Shown here: one piece after another, positions 1-12,159 of the stretch
Numbering within the stretch: the first letter of the stretch is position 1
Layout of the letters: every line of letters starts with the position of its first letter
NCBI GenBank assembly: GCA_017591395.1
Contig: WEDG01007282.1
Location: forward strand, 18,036-82,035
Direction of reading: 5' to 3'
From: Schistocephalus solidus
Taxonomy: Eukaryota; Platyhelminthes; Cestoda; Diphyllobothriidea; Diphyllobothriidae
Length of the DNA: 64,000 nt
Notes under the pieces: generated by a model
Told to the model about the DNA's origin: nothing
Seen by the model: the letters and a program-made list of their open reading frames with translations, nothing else
Database searches by the model: none
Translations under genes and position numbers: made by a program

Positions 1-2589
1 AACATGCACCTGAAGTTGGGCCAATGCAGGCCCACACTTATAGGAAACACATGCAAGACAGCACTGAAATCGGCCGTCCAATCGTAAAATTTAAAATTTC
101 CTTTCATTAACACGACGAGCGTTCAATAAGGGGCTAGTTGGCTTCAAATTTTATTCCCCAATATAAATATTGACAGTGATAATAATCGTAGCTAAGTACT
201 TGTTCAACTTTAAGGAACTAGCATATGTAGAGTTTTTTTACAAATTGACGTTGCCCTAGGAAATCAAGGTCATTCGCAGGTTCTCAGCGCCAATCTTATG
301 CCCTATCTTTGCATGCAAATCGAACGCCTATAAATAACATATCAGTTACATAATCTGTTGAAGCAGTCTTCCACAGCTGCAGAAGACAGCAAAAGTGACT
401 ATGCAGCGAGATTTATCCTCTGGAATAATACGGAGCATTCCAGAAAGCCTACTTTAGCAACTGTAGAATAATAATACTCATTTCTGAGATTGGCTTTTCT
501 AGGAGACGCAGCAATTGAATCAATAAGACAACCTCAAAAGACAGTTAGCAATTTGCTTTCCCAACTACGACTTTGTGCATATCCGTCGCAAACTTGCAGC
601 ACCTTGGTTTGGGGAATAAAAACCGACTGCCGTTGGCGACCACACTAATGGGTATCTATTCATTTATCTGATCCTGTGTAGAGCCAGAAAGATTGGTCGT
701 GTGAAAATGCATCTGGAAAGGAAGATACAAGAAAAGACACCCAACTTTCTAGGTAGAGGGAAAAAACGACCAATTTCAAGGACGAGTCTCGCATAAATCA
801 TAGATAAAACATAGAATAAACCCTTCCGGATTATCTAACGGGTGCCAGCTCATTACTCTGAAGGTCTACGCAAATGCATCCTCAGCACTGCCATGTCCTC
901 CTGTTACTCACCTAAAAAGGTGCAATAACAAATAGTATTTCCAACGTTGCTTTGATAATCGCCTCCATCCGATAATGGACCCCGTAAAGATGTTTCCTTC
1001 CGAGCCTTTCGTCGTATTCTTTTCCTCCAGAACCACTGAAAAGTTGTGAACTCCTTCTTTATTCGGCCATTGTTAACTTGTATTCTGCCTGTTAGACCGT
1101 CGTGTGTTACGAACGCCTCGCAGTTGTGCCATGCAGCGGTAAAATATCGGCAAAGCGCGTGTATCTGCGCTACCAGTACGGTAACTATCTCCATAAGATT
1201 AATTCACTTACAGGATGTGATTCTAAGATATTCAAGCCATTAAGCTTACTAAATTACCTCAGAAAGCCTCAAATTTAAGCACTCATTCGAGCAGTGTCGC
1301 ATGTCGGCGATCTCATTTTAATATTCTTTAGTCGTACGTAGAAGAGAAAACAATTTACGCTGTTTGAAAGTGCTTTAAATGCTACCGTTTTAATCTTATA
1401 CGCTTTAAAACATTTACTCGTTACGGTCAGATCCATGATACTGGAAAAGAATACACAAGGATCTGGAATTTGGTAATTTGTTCAAGCCGTCAATCTCAAT
1501 AGGTCATATTTAAGGGGCGGTATGTTTGAAATCTAGAATGCAATGACTGTTGACCTCATCACCCCATCGAAAGTGTGCAAAGTTCGGGACTTACGCAACA
1601 TAGGAGTAAGGGTCACTGTCGTTGAGGCAAAATGGGAGCCAGTTGAACAGGTTCTAGCAAGAGGCGAGAAATATCATCATGCAGCGTCCACAATGATAAA
1701 TTCCATGAGGTTGGTTGGAACATTTTATTAGTCTACAAACCGTTTAAAGTAGTTTTTTTCGATCCACCTTTCTGACACCTGTTATCATAAAGACCCTGAA
1801 TATTGTCTTCTTAAGGCTATTGCTTTACTGCAAAATATTATTAATAGAAGTGGAAATGCAATTTGCTGGTGGTATGTCTAAGGAAGAAGAGACGTTTGCC
1901 GAGTGATGTTTATTAGGTGTCTAACGTTTCGGTAGTTCTTGCGTCTTCCAATCTTAAGAGACTTTATATTCATACCCAATGCTTGCATTATATGCCACAG
2001 GTTAACTTGTGCCTGCTGGGTTATATGTGTAGCTGCCAAACCAGCATCCCGCCGTAGTCCGTTTCGCCATCGCGACCCCTACTAACAGGCTGTGTATGTG
2101 TCGTTTGGCCTTTCACCACGGCTTGTTCCAACCCGTCCTCGTTGGTCGCAGAGATGATTAGTGGACCCGATTTTTCTCAGCCCTGGTGGTCTCCTGTCAA
2201 GAGGGTTCGTAAAACCAAATAAGGGTCAGGCAAATTAATGTGGCAGTTCACTCAGTTGTCGGTAGACATACAGTCTCAGGATGCAGATTTGTCGGTAAAG
2301 TTCAGGACAATGCAGACTGCAAATTACCTAGAGAAGGAAAAATTCAGTACACAACCTCTCGTCAAAACGACGTACTGAGGCCACGTAGATAAAGCTTCAG
2401 CAGAACCGATGCGGATCCGGTAAACTAAATTGCCTGCTTCGAATAGGAACAAAGATAAATCGGCATCGGAGATAATGCAAAGGACCTCCTTCAGCAGAAA
2501 GAACCTCTCTGATCACTTCACATAAAAACTCATTTCCTCCGAAGAGACGAAAAAAAGACCCTAAAATCAGACACTGAACTAGTGAGTTC

Positions 2590-3160
2590 ATCCGCGGCCA
2601 AAGGCCAGTCCTTGATAAAGTGGACTACCGAAGCTTCTCAACGATCGAGAGTCCTACAATGTCAGCGACGCTGCCAGTCTAAAGTCACTACTAGCGGAGG
2701 TGAGCGGAACCCTGGCCAGGTTGAAGAAAGAAAAAGTCATCACCGTTAAACACTGGAATATGGTGCAACCCACTGAAGCCGCTATGCCATGACTCTCCGG
2801 CCTTCCAATGATCCGCAAGCCTGAAGTAATCCTTTTGGCCAATATTCTCCCTCCAAGGCGTACCCAAATACGGGCTTGCAAACTGGTTATTCCAGAAGTT
2901 GAAATTGCCACAGCAGGCTCACAAACGGCAGTTTACTCTATAAACCGATTCCTCCAAAAACCTAGACACAGTGACAATTGAACCGTCTGAGAGGATGTTG
3001 CCCTTTGATGTTATTTCACTCTTTATGCGTCAGAATTACGATGAGAACGAGGGTCAGCCAACAACTCAAGCTCTCCTAGACTTCATGAAATATTGCCTTA
3101 AGACAGTCTTCAGCTTCGAAGGGATAACATTTAAGCAAATCTAGGGCACTCGATGGGTGT
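2590..3160 (+). pseudogene. Penelope-like reverse transcriptase fragment (left arm)
   Basis: Piecewise translation in shifting frames gives the N-terminal RT region of a Penelope-like element. It contains a block related to YGLANWLFQKLK, then ERMLPFDVISLFM, then RQNYDENEGQPTTQ, and finally FEGITFKQI. These correspond to the PLE thumb/finger blocks and to the SFDVxSLFT motif that carries the first catalytic aspartate (known for the family). Several stops and frameshifts are present. The RT reading breaks at about 3,160 and resumes at about 3,567 with PMGYPISGL after inserted non-RT DNA. It is a dead copy, and its mirror image is on the minus strand at 12,160-12,660. Confidence 0.75.
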
Positions 3161-3164
3161 AAAG

Positions 3165-3550
3165 TATGCCTTTTATGGCCACCCAAACGGGACACAGGAA
3201 AACGAACCACCCACAAATCATGTGAATCTGCCCTAACTTCCCAATCTTATGTTTACGTTGAAGGTGAGAGTTAGGCTTCAGTTATGGGTTAGGTTTAAGG
3301 TTTCAATTAAAGGTAGATTTGGGGTTACGGTTATAAAGAGGTCAACGGCTAAGACCTTTTTTTAGATTTTCTGTGAGGTTTATATTTAGGTTAGTTCTAA
3401 GGTTAAGATTATGGTGAGAGTTAAGTTTTATGTAAAGTTGGCTGTAAGCGTTAAGGCATCGGTATTTTACCCCTTTCTAAGATTTACCACATGATCACCT
3501 ATTTTAAGAGGGCGGGCGGTCCCTATCACCATATCCTGTTTAGTCAGCCA
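3165..3550 (+). repeat. TTAGGG-like degenerate repeat inserted inside the PLE RT
   Basis: About 390 bp between the RT block ending FKQI and the block beginning PMGYPISG. It is made of irregular GGTTAGG, GTTACGG and GTTAAGG words on the plus strand. Both edges carry an ATGGG(T/C) word, so the coding triplets of the PMG motif are present on both sides, consistent with a target-site duplication or microhomology. The same insert occurs in the right arm at about 11,650-12,060, so it predates the arm duplication. Confidence 0.6.
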
Positions 3551-3554
3551 AAAA

Positions 3555-3830
3555 AGGCGCTCCGTCCCCATGGGCTACCCAATCTCTGGGCTCATTGCCA
3601 AGGTGGTTCCGCATAATCACGAGAAACAACTGTTCAAGAGCCTCAGTTGGCTGTACGAAGGTTGGGCCCAAAGTAAAATTTGGCAGCCAACGCCGTGCAG
3701 ATGGGTCACGTCTTCAACTTTGACGCCGCAATGGTGAGCCGAGTTGACAATCATGGGTCGAGGCAGTTATAGGAGTTTTTAATTACATAGACCGCTCAGC
3801 TTGATCCACGCAAATTAATGCTGTCAGGAC
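3555..3830 (+). pseudogene. PLE RT motif fused to GIY-YIG tail, copy 1
   Basis: This segment starts with PMGYPISGLIAKVV, the PLE form of the RT domain motif upstream of the catalytic YVDD. It then jumps, without any YVDD region, to a segment that matches the end of the GIY-YIG endonuclease domain in the better-preserved right-arm copy. RT palm and the start of the endonuclease have been deleted. Frames are broken. Confidence 0.6.
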
Positions 3831-4344
3831 ACGTAACACTGATATCAAATACATCTGTATGTGAACATTTAACCTGAATTGACTGAACCCAGCCCTTTAG
3901 GGGCTGACAGAGGTGTGACTGGTAAACTGGAAATAGAAGTACTACCGTAAACACGTCTGCTCAAGTATGAGTTTTTAAACAAAGGAAAGCTGCTGTATAT
4001 AATGCAATCATGTCAGGTGCAAATCAACGTTCTAGGCGTTCTTGTGCTCAGTAAAACCCCTGCATACTTTGTCTGATAGAGACTTTTGATCCATGATCAC
4101 AGAATACTAGAAGGAAATCCAAACAGGCGTGTGGAGGTAGCGTTAGAAGTCGTGCATGATGAACGATGGGCTGACATGTGCCTCCAGCAATAGGCAACAA
4201 GAATATACCCTAGCAGGTTGAGTCATTCAAGAAAGATAAAAATCAATTTGTTCAAATGCTGGCTAACTCAGCTGGTCATTTTTGTATTTCTCTGTCAGTT
4301 CGACATTAAATATCTATATCAAAGGTATTTGCAAATAGTGGGAA

Positions 4345-5250
4345 ACGATTTATTCGGACAAATTTGAGAAAATCTACTAGACTAGCCTACATGAGCAAAA
4401 ACTAACAACTTGGAGGTCAGACTGGAGACAGCAGTTTGAAGCTTCAGACCATATTTTGCCCCTTCATAGCTTGCCATTTTAGGTCGGGTTTCCAGATGCC
4501 AGCTCTGCCTACAGAGGTATCAAGGTGTTCTCGTGGCTAAGCAAATTCTTCTCAGTATTACTCTTAAACGGTTTCTTCTCAACTCCTCCCATTATGGTGC
4601 TTTTCCGCACAGCTCTTGTTAAACCTACCACACGTATTTTCTTACTCTTCTAAACTTTCTACGTAGTTATCATCTACCTTTAGTAGTTATCCACCTTGAT
4701 CTTAGTACGGCATTCGATAGATTGTCTGATTTACGACTTGTAGCTAAAATAGAGGCTATAGGGATATCGTATTACCCTTACTGACCTTATTAGATCATAC
4801 CTATTAGATCGAAAAACAAAAGGTTTTAATTTGGTCCACATCATAAAAGTCCTACACCGATTGTGAGCGGTGTCGTTCAATGTACCATGTTTGGTCCTTT
4901 GTTGTTATTACTTTACATTATTTATATTTCATCGAAAGTTGAACATTCGCAATCTTATATTTATACTTATGCCCTGAAATGTGTGAGCCCTTGTCTCTAA
5001 ATCTACGGCCAAACGATGCGTAGAACAATTTCATTCGGACTTCAGGCTCACTTTTAGCGTGGAGCTCCACATGGCTAATGAAGTTCTCACCTTCTAAGTG
5101 TCGCTTCATGTGTTTTTGGGCCTGTAGGGCTACCGCAACCTGTAACATTTTAAGGTTGCCTTATGACTGAACGTTCCTCCATCAAAGCATCAATACATTA
5201 GATCTTTTATCTCATGCCTATATAATTTAGGCCAAAGCTGGTCAGATTTG
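4345..5250 (+). pseudogene. LINE (non-LTR RT) fragment, copy 1
   Basis: Plus-strand piecewise translation gives relics of a non-LTR reverse transcriptase: an LDLSxxFD-like block (about 4,690), a SYLLDRK-like block (about 4,800), an FGPLLL-like block (about 4,890), and near 5,050-5,130 a block corresponding to LSAWNSTWLMNFSPSKCRY of copy 2. The fragment is absent from the right arm of the inverted repeat. Stops and frameshifts throughout show that it is inactive. Confidence 0.6.
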
Positions 5251-5454
5251 TCTGTTTTATTTTTTTAATAATTTCTACCTACCTGAAATTAAATTGAGAC
5301 TTATTCCTATGATTTTGCTTCCCAAATCTTCAATTTTGCTGACCATTCTTCGGTTTAAATGAAAAAATCTAGCCGTTAAAAATTTTCAAATTTTCAAAGT
5401 AATATCACGAAACAACTCCTGTATCCGACACTTTGGTGTTAAGGTAAAGGAGTA

Positions 5455-6230
5455 AGAACAATGACTGTGGTTGGGGTTATAATTGGCCTAATGATTTTGT
5501 TTCACTGTTATGTTATTGAATATGGATTCATCCGGGTAGGATTAGGGCATTTTCTATGGGTTGGGTTAGGTTGGATTAGTGTTTTGTTTGGTTTCGCTTT
5601 TGTTGTTACGTTGAAGTTTACGGTTGAGGATTGGTTAAGCATTATAGTCCAGTTAAGAGATGGTGTAAAGATAACGGTTTAAAGCAATGACTGGGGTTAG
5701 GGTGATTGCTGGCCTTTACGGTTTTGGATGCCTGTTATGATTTTTGATTATGGTTTCTTCGGATAAGAGTTTTTATGTTTAAGGATGTGTTTAAATAAGG
5801 GTTAGATTAGGTTTGCAGGTTTTAGTGTTACGGTTTGGGTTGTAACAAGTTAGAGTTAGATTTAATTTTGGTAAGGTGGTTTCTTTGAATTTTATCGTTA
5901 GGTTTTGCGTTAGCATTAAATACCAGTTTAGGGATGGTGTAAAGGTAAGGGTTTAGAAGTATGACTGTGGTTAGCGTTATTGGTCGCTTTATCTTATCGT
6001 TATCTTATTGGTTGGGAATTCATCCTGGTAGGGTAAGGGCTTGTTTAACGGTGTACGTTCAGTTTAGGGCATTGTTAGGTTTGGTTTCGGTTAAAGGTAA
6101 ACTTTTATTTGTACGGTAAATGTATTGGGTAAGCATTATCGTTTAGTTTAAATATGATGATAAGTAAACGGGTCAGACTTATGACTAGGGTTGTGTTTAT
6201 TGTTGATGATTTGTAGTTTTTGTTTGATTT
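5455..6230 (+). repeat. TTAGGG-like degenerate repeat tract
   Basis: Irregular repetition of GTTAGG, GGGTTAGG, GGTTACGG and GTAAGGG words on one strand, with no constant period. Similar tracts lie at 8,590-9,400 (same strand), 10,130-10,480 and 11,760-11,960 (opposite strand), and 62,620-63,365. One tract can be read open for 73 codons (5,461-5,682), but the peptide is a by-product of T/G-rich codons. It is similar in words to TTAGGG telomere repeats but not an array of them. Confidence 0.6.
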
Positions 6231-6464
6231 GGGGTTACGGTTATAAAGAGGTCAACGGCTAAGACCTTTTTTTAGATTTTCTGTGAGGTTTATATTTAGG
6301 TTAGTTCTAAGGTTAAGATTATGGTGAGAGTTAAGTTTTATGTAAAGTTGGCTGTAAGCGTTAAGGCATCAGTATTTTACCCCTTTCTAAGATTTACCAC
6401 ATGATCACCTATTTTAAGAGGGCGGGCGGTCACTATCACCATATCCTGTTTAGTCAGCCAAAAA

Positions 6465-6770
6465 AGGCGCTCCGTCCCCATGGGCTACCCAATCTCTGGG
6501 CTCATTGCCAAGGTGGTTCCGCATAATCACGAGAAACAACTGTTCAAGAGCCTTAGTTGGCTGTACGAAGGTTGGGCCCAAAGTAAAATTTGGCAGCCAA
6601 CGCCGTGCAGATGGGTCACGTCTTCAACTTTGACGCCGTTAAAATGGTGAGCCGAGTTGACAATCACAGGTCGAGGCAGGTAAAAGAAGCTTGGATGTCC
6701 ATCGACCGCTCAGTCAACCACCAAATTAATTTGCCTGTCAGACACATAATAAACATCTCGTGGTAAATGC
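6465..6770 (+). pseudogene. PLE RT motif fused to GIY-YIG tail, copy 2
   Basis: Same fragment as at 3,555-3,830. PMGYPISGLIAKVV is readable near 6,480-6,520. The endonuclease tail is better preserved than in copy 1, with QVKEAW followed by MSIDRSVN and INLPVRHI. The catalytic YVDD region is missing, as in all three copies of this fragment in the window. Confidence 0.6.
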
Positions 6771-7491
6771 ATCTTCTGCCCTGTGCGTAAATTCCTGAAT
6801 CCTTCACCCTCCTTTTTGCTGAAAAGTTTGAATGGTACTTAAAAAAAGCATATTCCTCCCTGCATTTCTCTCAAGCATAGGTTTTTATGCAAGGTTTTAT
6901 GATGCAATCATTCAGGTCCTATGTATTGTTAGGCTTTTTTCTTGCACAGTTATATGATTTATGTTGATAGAGCCTTTTGATCCATGTGAATAATAGAAGG
7001 AACTTAACGCTGATATCGTATAAATGTATGTGAACTTTTAACCTGAATTGACGGCACCAGCAATAGGAGCACGGAGGTGTACTATGAATGGAAATAGAAG
7101 TTCTACTGTTAACACGTCAGTAAGTATGATTAAACAAAGGGAAGCTTCCGTAATTAATTTAAATGTCGGGTGAACTCAACGTTCTAGACGTTCTTGTGGC
7201 TCATAAAACCCTGCATACTTTCATACATAAAGACCAGGACAACTTGATCCCAGAAAACGAAAGAATTCCAAACAGGCGTGTGGAGGTAGCTTTAGAAGCA
7301 TCCTGCATAAAGTTGACGACGAGTAACACGTGCATCCATCAAGGCTCACAAAAATATGCCAGTAGGCTGAGTCATTCAAGTAAGATAAAATCGATTTTTT
7401 CAAATGCTGGCTAACTCAGCTGGTCATTTTGTATTTCTCTGTCAATGTTCGACATTAAATATCTATATCAAAGGTATTGCATACAGTGGGT

Positions 7492-8385
7492 CCACGATTT
7501 ATTCGGACAAATTTGAGAAAACTACAGACTAGCCTACATGAGCAAATTTGGCAACTTGGAGGTCAGACTGGAAAAAGCAGTTTGAAGCAGCAGACCATAT
7601 TTTGCACCTTCATAGCTTGCCATTTTAGGTCGGGTTTCCAGATGCCAGCTCTGCCTACAGGTATCAAGGTGTTCTCGTGGCTAAGCAAATTCTTCTCAGT
7701 ATTACTCTTAAACGGTGTCTTCTCAACTCCTCCCATTATAGTGCTTTTCCGCACAGCTCTTGTTAAACCTACCACACGTATTTTCTTACTCTTCTAAACT
7801 TTCTACGTAGTTATCATCTACCTTTAGTAGTTATCCACCTTGATCTTAGTACAACATTCGATAGTGTCTGATTTACGACTTGTAGCTAAAATAGAGGCTA
7901 TGGGATATCGTATTACCTTACTGACCTTATTAGATCATACCTATTAGATCGAAAACAAAAGGTTTTAATTTGGTCCACATAATAAAGTCCTACACCGATT
8001 GTGAGCGGTGTCGTTCAATGAACCATGTTTGGTCCTTTGTTGTTCTTTACATTATTTATATTTCATCGAAAGTTGAACATTCGCAATCTTATATTTATAC
8101 TTATGCCCTAATAAGCATGTATTCCTTGTCTAAATCTACGGCCAAACGATGTCTAGAATACTTTCATTCGAACTTCGACTCACTTTCGGCGTGGAACTCC
8201 ACATGGCTAATGAATTTCTCGCCTTCTAAGTGTCGCTACATGTGTTTTGGGCCTGTAGGGCTACCGCAACCTGTAACATTTTAAGGTTGCCTTATGACTG
8301 AACGTTCCTTCATCAAGCATCAATAAATAAGATCTTTCATCTCATGCCTATATAATTAAGGCCAAAGCTGGTCAGATTTGTATTT
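7492..8385 (+). pseudogene. LINE (non-LTR RT) fragment, copy 2
   Basis: Second copy of the LINE fragment in the tandem unit. The best-preserved part is at about 8,170-8,270, reading LSAWNSTWLMNFSPSKCRY, the region that follows the catalytic FADD in CR1/jockey-type reverse transcriptases (family knowledge). Earlier blocks include SYLLDRK (about 7,930) and GPLLF (about 8,030). The right arm of the inverted repeat reads straight across this position (10,670-10,690), which gives the approximate insertion boundaries. Confidence 0.65.
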
Positions 8386-9299
8386 TTATATTTGTATATA
8401 TTCTATATTTTATAATTTCGACCTACCAGAAATTAAATTGAGATTTATTCCTATGATTTTGCTTCCCCATCTTCAATTTTGCTGACCATTCTAAGTTTAA
8501 ATGAAAAAATCTAGCCGTTAAAAATTGACAAATTTTCAAAGTCATTGCACGAAACAACTCCTGTATCCGACACTTTGTGTTAAGGTAAAGGAGTAAGAAC
8601 AATGACTGTGGTTGGGGTTATAGTTGGCCTAATGATTTTGTTTCACTGTTATGTTATTGAATATGGATTCATCCGGGTAGGATTAGGGCATGTGCTATAG
8701 GTTGGGTTAGGTAAGATTAGTGTTTTGTTTGGTTTTCCTTTTGTTTGTTACGTTGAACTGTACGGTTAAGGATTGGTGAAGTATTATGGTCCAGTTAAGA
8801 GATGGTGTTAAGCTTATGGTTTGTTTTTAAGTTTATGTTTTTATGTTAAAGGATGTGTTTAATAAGTGTTAGATTAGGTTTCCGGGTAGGTTTAGGGCTT
8901 TTTACGGTTTGGGTTGTAACAAGTTAGATATAGTTTTGGTTTTGGTTAAGTGGTTACTTTGAAGTGTATGGCTTAGTTTCGTGTAAGAATTATGGTTCAG
9001 TTTAGAGAAGCTGTCAAGGTTAGGATTTAGAATTATGACTGCGTTTGTGTGTATCTTTTGCCGTATCTTATTGTTATCTTATTGGTTGGGAATTAATCCT
9101 GGTAGGGTAAGGGCTTGTTTAACGGTGTGCGTTTGGTTTAAGTATTGTTAGGCTTGGTTTCGGTTAAAGGTTAAACTTTTATTTGTACGGTAATGTATTG
9201 GGTAAGTATTAAATATGATGATAAGTAAACGGGTAAGACTTATGACTACGGTTGGGTTTATTGTTGCAGATTTGTTGCTTTTGTTTGATTTTTGTTAAC

Positions 9300-10130
9300 C
9301 GTAATGTTATTTGGGTAGGGTTTTTTACAATTAGAGTTTGGAATTTGTGTTACAGTTTGGGTAAGGCTTAATAAAGGTTAGGTTTTGTTTTCTTTAAAAG
9401 GTTGAATTAAAGTGTACATTTAGAGTTTTGGTAATTATTTTCATTCATATAAGAGATGTTAGTAAGAGCTGCATCTATAAAAAGGGCTGAGTCAATCATT
9501 TCTAAACGGTTTGTTGTTTTGCTTGTTAGTGAATCAAAAATTTGCTTACGTTCACGAGGCCTTTCCTCTTTGCTATGTTTTGAAAAAAATAAGATAGCCA
9601 TAGCCATTTTCTACAGTTTTGCTCTAGAAAATGCCTCATTACCCTGCAAATTCTTCCTTTTTTGTAAATGCACAGCATGACAGATATGTGAAATGTTACC
9701 AAAAACGTTATGTCAGTGCACGGGGTCGATCTACCGAGCTTGGACATTCCAGCCGTGCGAGATAAGCCCTCGGTCACCGCACTGCGACGCCGAGCGATAT
9801 CACACATATTAATTGATTGTATGGGCTTACGACATGCCGATAGAATTTGTAGTGGATGTCAGATGTTGGCCGGCAAGATCAATCATCTCGAGGATGAGAT
9901 TGAGAAGATGAAAATACTGTAACGGTTTAGGTGAGAAAAAGTCAACGATAAGAATGAACCTATTGGACGGCTAGCTAGAAGTAGGGCAAAAGGACCTCAC
10001 GTAAAATTTACGTCAGCAGCACATTCAGTAGCTGTTACGGCAGCCCTAGAATAAACAGTGAAACTTTGAGACTAAAACAACCATCGAGAGAACTCGAAAC
10101 AAAAAGAAAAAAATAAATCTGTCAGTACCC
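9300..10130. other. Spacer between the arms, with one small ORF
   Basis: Sequence between the two inverted arms. It continues the GTTAGG-like words to about 9,400 and then becomes more complex. A 70-codon plus-strand frame at 9,710-9,922 has two cysteines four apart (CSGC) and a C-terminal charged, possibly coiled-coil stretch. I do not recognise it. Its base composition is more GC-rich than the surroundings, so it could be a fragment of a retroelement ORF or of a host exon. Confidence 0.35.
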
Positions 10131-11358
10131 GGAAACCAACTCTAACCTTAATTAAACACAACATAAACCATAACAAAACCTAATCAAAATCATAACAGTA
10201 ATCCAATACCGTAAGGTCAGCAATCACCCTAACCCCCGTCATAGTTCCCAACCGTTATCTTATTACCATCTTTATTAACTGGACCAACAGTCTTAACCAA
10301 TCCATAACCGTACACTTTAAACGTAACAAAAAAACGAAAACAAAACAATAACCTAATCAAACCTTACCCAACCTATAGCACATGCCTTAATCCTACCTAG
10401 ATGAATCCATAATCACTAACATAAATGTGAACCAAAATCATAAGGCCAACTTAAACCCCATCCGCATTTATTGGTCTAACTCCTTAACCTAAACATCAAG
10501 TGTCGGATACAGGAGTTGTTTCGTGAAATTACTTTGGGATTTGTATATTTGTAACAGCTAGATTTGTTCATTAAACCGAAGAATGGACAGCAAAATTCAA
10601 GAATGGGAAACCCAATCATACGAATAAGTCGCAATTTAATTTCAGGTAGGTAGAAATTCTAAGAAATAAATAAAAAGTGGTCCCACTGTTTGCAATACCT
10701 TTGATATAGATATTGAATGTCAAACATTGACGGGGAAGTACAAAATGGCCAGCATTGATCAAACTGATTTTATCTTTCTTGAATAACTCAGCCTACTGGC
10801 ATATTTTTGTGAGCCTTGATGGAGGCACATGTTACCCATTGTCATCTTTATGCAGGATGCTTCTAAAGCTACCTCCACACGTTTGTCCTGGTCTTTATGC
10901 ATGAAAGTATGCAGGGTTCAATGAGCTACAAGAACGTCTAGAACGTTGTGTTCTTCCGACATTTGAATTATATTACGGCAGCTTTCCTTTGTTTAATCAT
11001 ACTTACTGACGTGTTTACGGTAGTACTTCTATTTCCATTTACAGTACACCTCTGTGCTCCTAATGCTGGTTCCGTCAATTCAGGTTAAAAGTTCACATAC
11101 ATTTATACGATATCATCGTTAAGTTCCTTCTATTATTCACATGGATCAAAAGGCTCTATCAACATAAATCATATAACTGTGCAAGAAAAAAGCCTAACAA
11201 TACATAGGACCTGAATGATTGCATCATAAAACCTTGCATAAAAACCTATGCTTGAGAGAAATGCAGGGAGGAATATGCTTTTTTTAAGTACCATTCAAAC
11301 TTTTCAGCAAAAGGAGGGTGACTAATTTGGAAATTTACGCACAGGGCAGAAGAGGCAT

Positions 11359-11775
11359 TTAAATCGAGATGTTTATTATTTGTCTGACAAGCAAATTAAT
11401 TTGGCGGTTGACTGAGCGGTTGATGGACATCCAAGCTTCTTTTACCTGCCTTGACCTTTGATTTTCACCTCGGCCCACCATTTTAACGGCGTCAAAGTTG
11501 AAGACGTGACCCATCTGTACGGCATAGGTTGCCAAATTTGATATTGGGCCAACTTCGTACAGCCAACTGAGGCTCGTGAACATTTGTTTCTCGTGATAAT
11601 GCGCAACCACCTCGGCAATGAGGCCAGAGATTGGGTAGCCCATGAGGACGGAGCACCTTGTATGGGCGTCTAAACAGGACATGGTGTTAGAAACCGCCTG
11701 CCCTCTTAAAAATTGGGATCTTGTGGTAAATTTTAGAAAGGGGAAAAATACCCGTGTCTTTACGCTTACAGCCAA
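11359..11775 (-). pseudogene. PLE RT / GIY-YIG fusion remnant (right arm)
   Basis: An uninterrupted minus-strand frame of 138 codons. It reads LMGYPISGLIAEVVAHYHEK, followed within about 20 residues by a segment (YAVQMGHVFNFDAVKMVGRG and QVKEAWMSINRSVNRQINL) that corresponds to the C-terminal part of a GIY-YIG domain as in other PLEs. The RT palm with YVDD and the GIY and YIG motifs are absent, so a deletion has fused two distant parts in frame. The first 40 or so codons come from the TTAGGG-like insert and are not PLE. Confidence 0.65.
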
Positions 11776-12159
11776 CTTTACATAAAACTAAACAGTCACC
11801 ATGATCTTAACCTGAGACCTAACCTAAATATAAACCCCACAGTTAATATGAAAATAGTCTGAGCCATTGACACATTTATAAACGTAACCCTAACTCTACC
11901 CTTAACTGAAAATTTAAACCTTACCCCTAAACTGAAGCCTAACTCTCACCTTCATCGTAAACATAAGGTTTTGGAAGTTAGGGCAAATTCACATGCATTG
12001 TGGGTGGTTCTTTTTCCTGTTTCCTGTTTAGGTGGCCATAAAAGGCATACTTTTCACCCATCGGGTGCCTTAGATTTGCTTATATGTGATCCTTTCAAAG
12101 CTAAAGACTGTCTAAAGGCAATAACTCATGTGCTCTAGGAGAGCTTGAGTTGTTGGCTG

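Larger units (their letters stand above)
3317..6229 (+). repeat. Tandem duplication, copy 1 (2.9-kb unit)
   Basis: The motif reading GGGGTTACGG followed by TTATAAAGAGGTCAACGG starts here and recurs at about 6,230. The two copies can then be followed in parallel for about 2.9 kb. The unit contains the PLE RT to GIY-YIG fragment, an AT-rich segment with GATATC, the LINE fragment and a stretch of degenerate GTTAGG-type repeat. The copies differ by many point changes and small indels. Confidence 0.85.
1..9290 (+). repeat. Left arm of a giant imperfect inverted repeat
   Basis: The first bases of the window are the reverse complement of the sequence at about 15,245-15,259. The match continues inward, with left 2,397-2,600 pairing with right 12,660-12,870 and left 3,567 with right about 11,640. 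The left arm has a unique part (1 to about 3,316) and a tandemly duplicated part (about 3,317-6,229 and 6,230-9,290). The content is a decayed Penelope-like element plus TTAGGG-like degenerate repeat. The left end is cut by the window, so the arm may continue outside. Copies differ by scattered substitutions and small indels, so the duplication is not recent. A PLE-derived composite repeat is the best reading; an assembly artefact is unlikely because the arms have diverged. Confidence 0.85.
6230..9290 (+). repeat. Tandem duplication, copy 2 (3.1-kb unit)
   Basis: Second copy of the preceding unit, ending near TGTTTGATTTTTGTTAACC, which matches the junction sequence of copy 1. Because both copies contain the LINE fragment that the right arm lacks, the simplest order of events is arm formation, LINE insertion in the left arm, then tandem duplication. 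Loss of the LINE from the right arm is the alternative. Confidence 0.8.

Noticed and set aside
2654..2911. 85-codon minus frame
   Set aside because: It is the antisense of the plus-strand PLE RT fragment; the plus-strand reading shows the family motifs.
5461..5682. 73-codon frame as a membrane protein
   Set aside because: Hydrophobicity comes from the T/G-rich degenerate repeat; the copy at 8.6 kb is not open.
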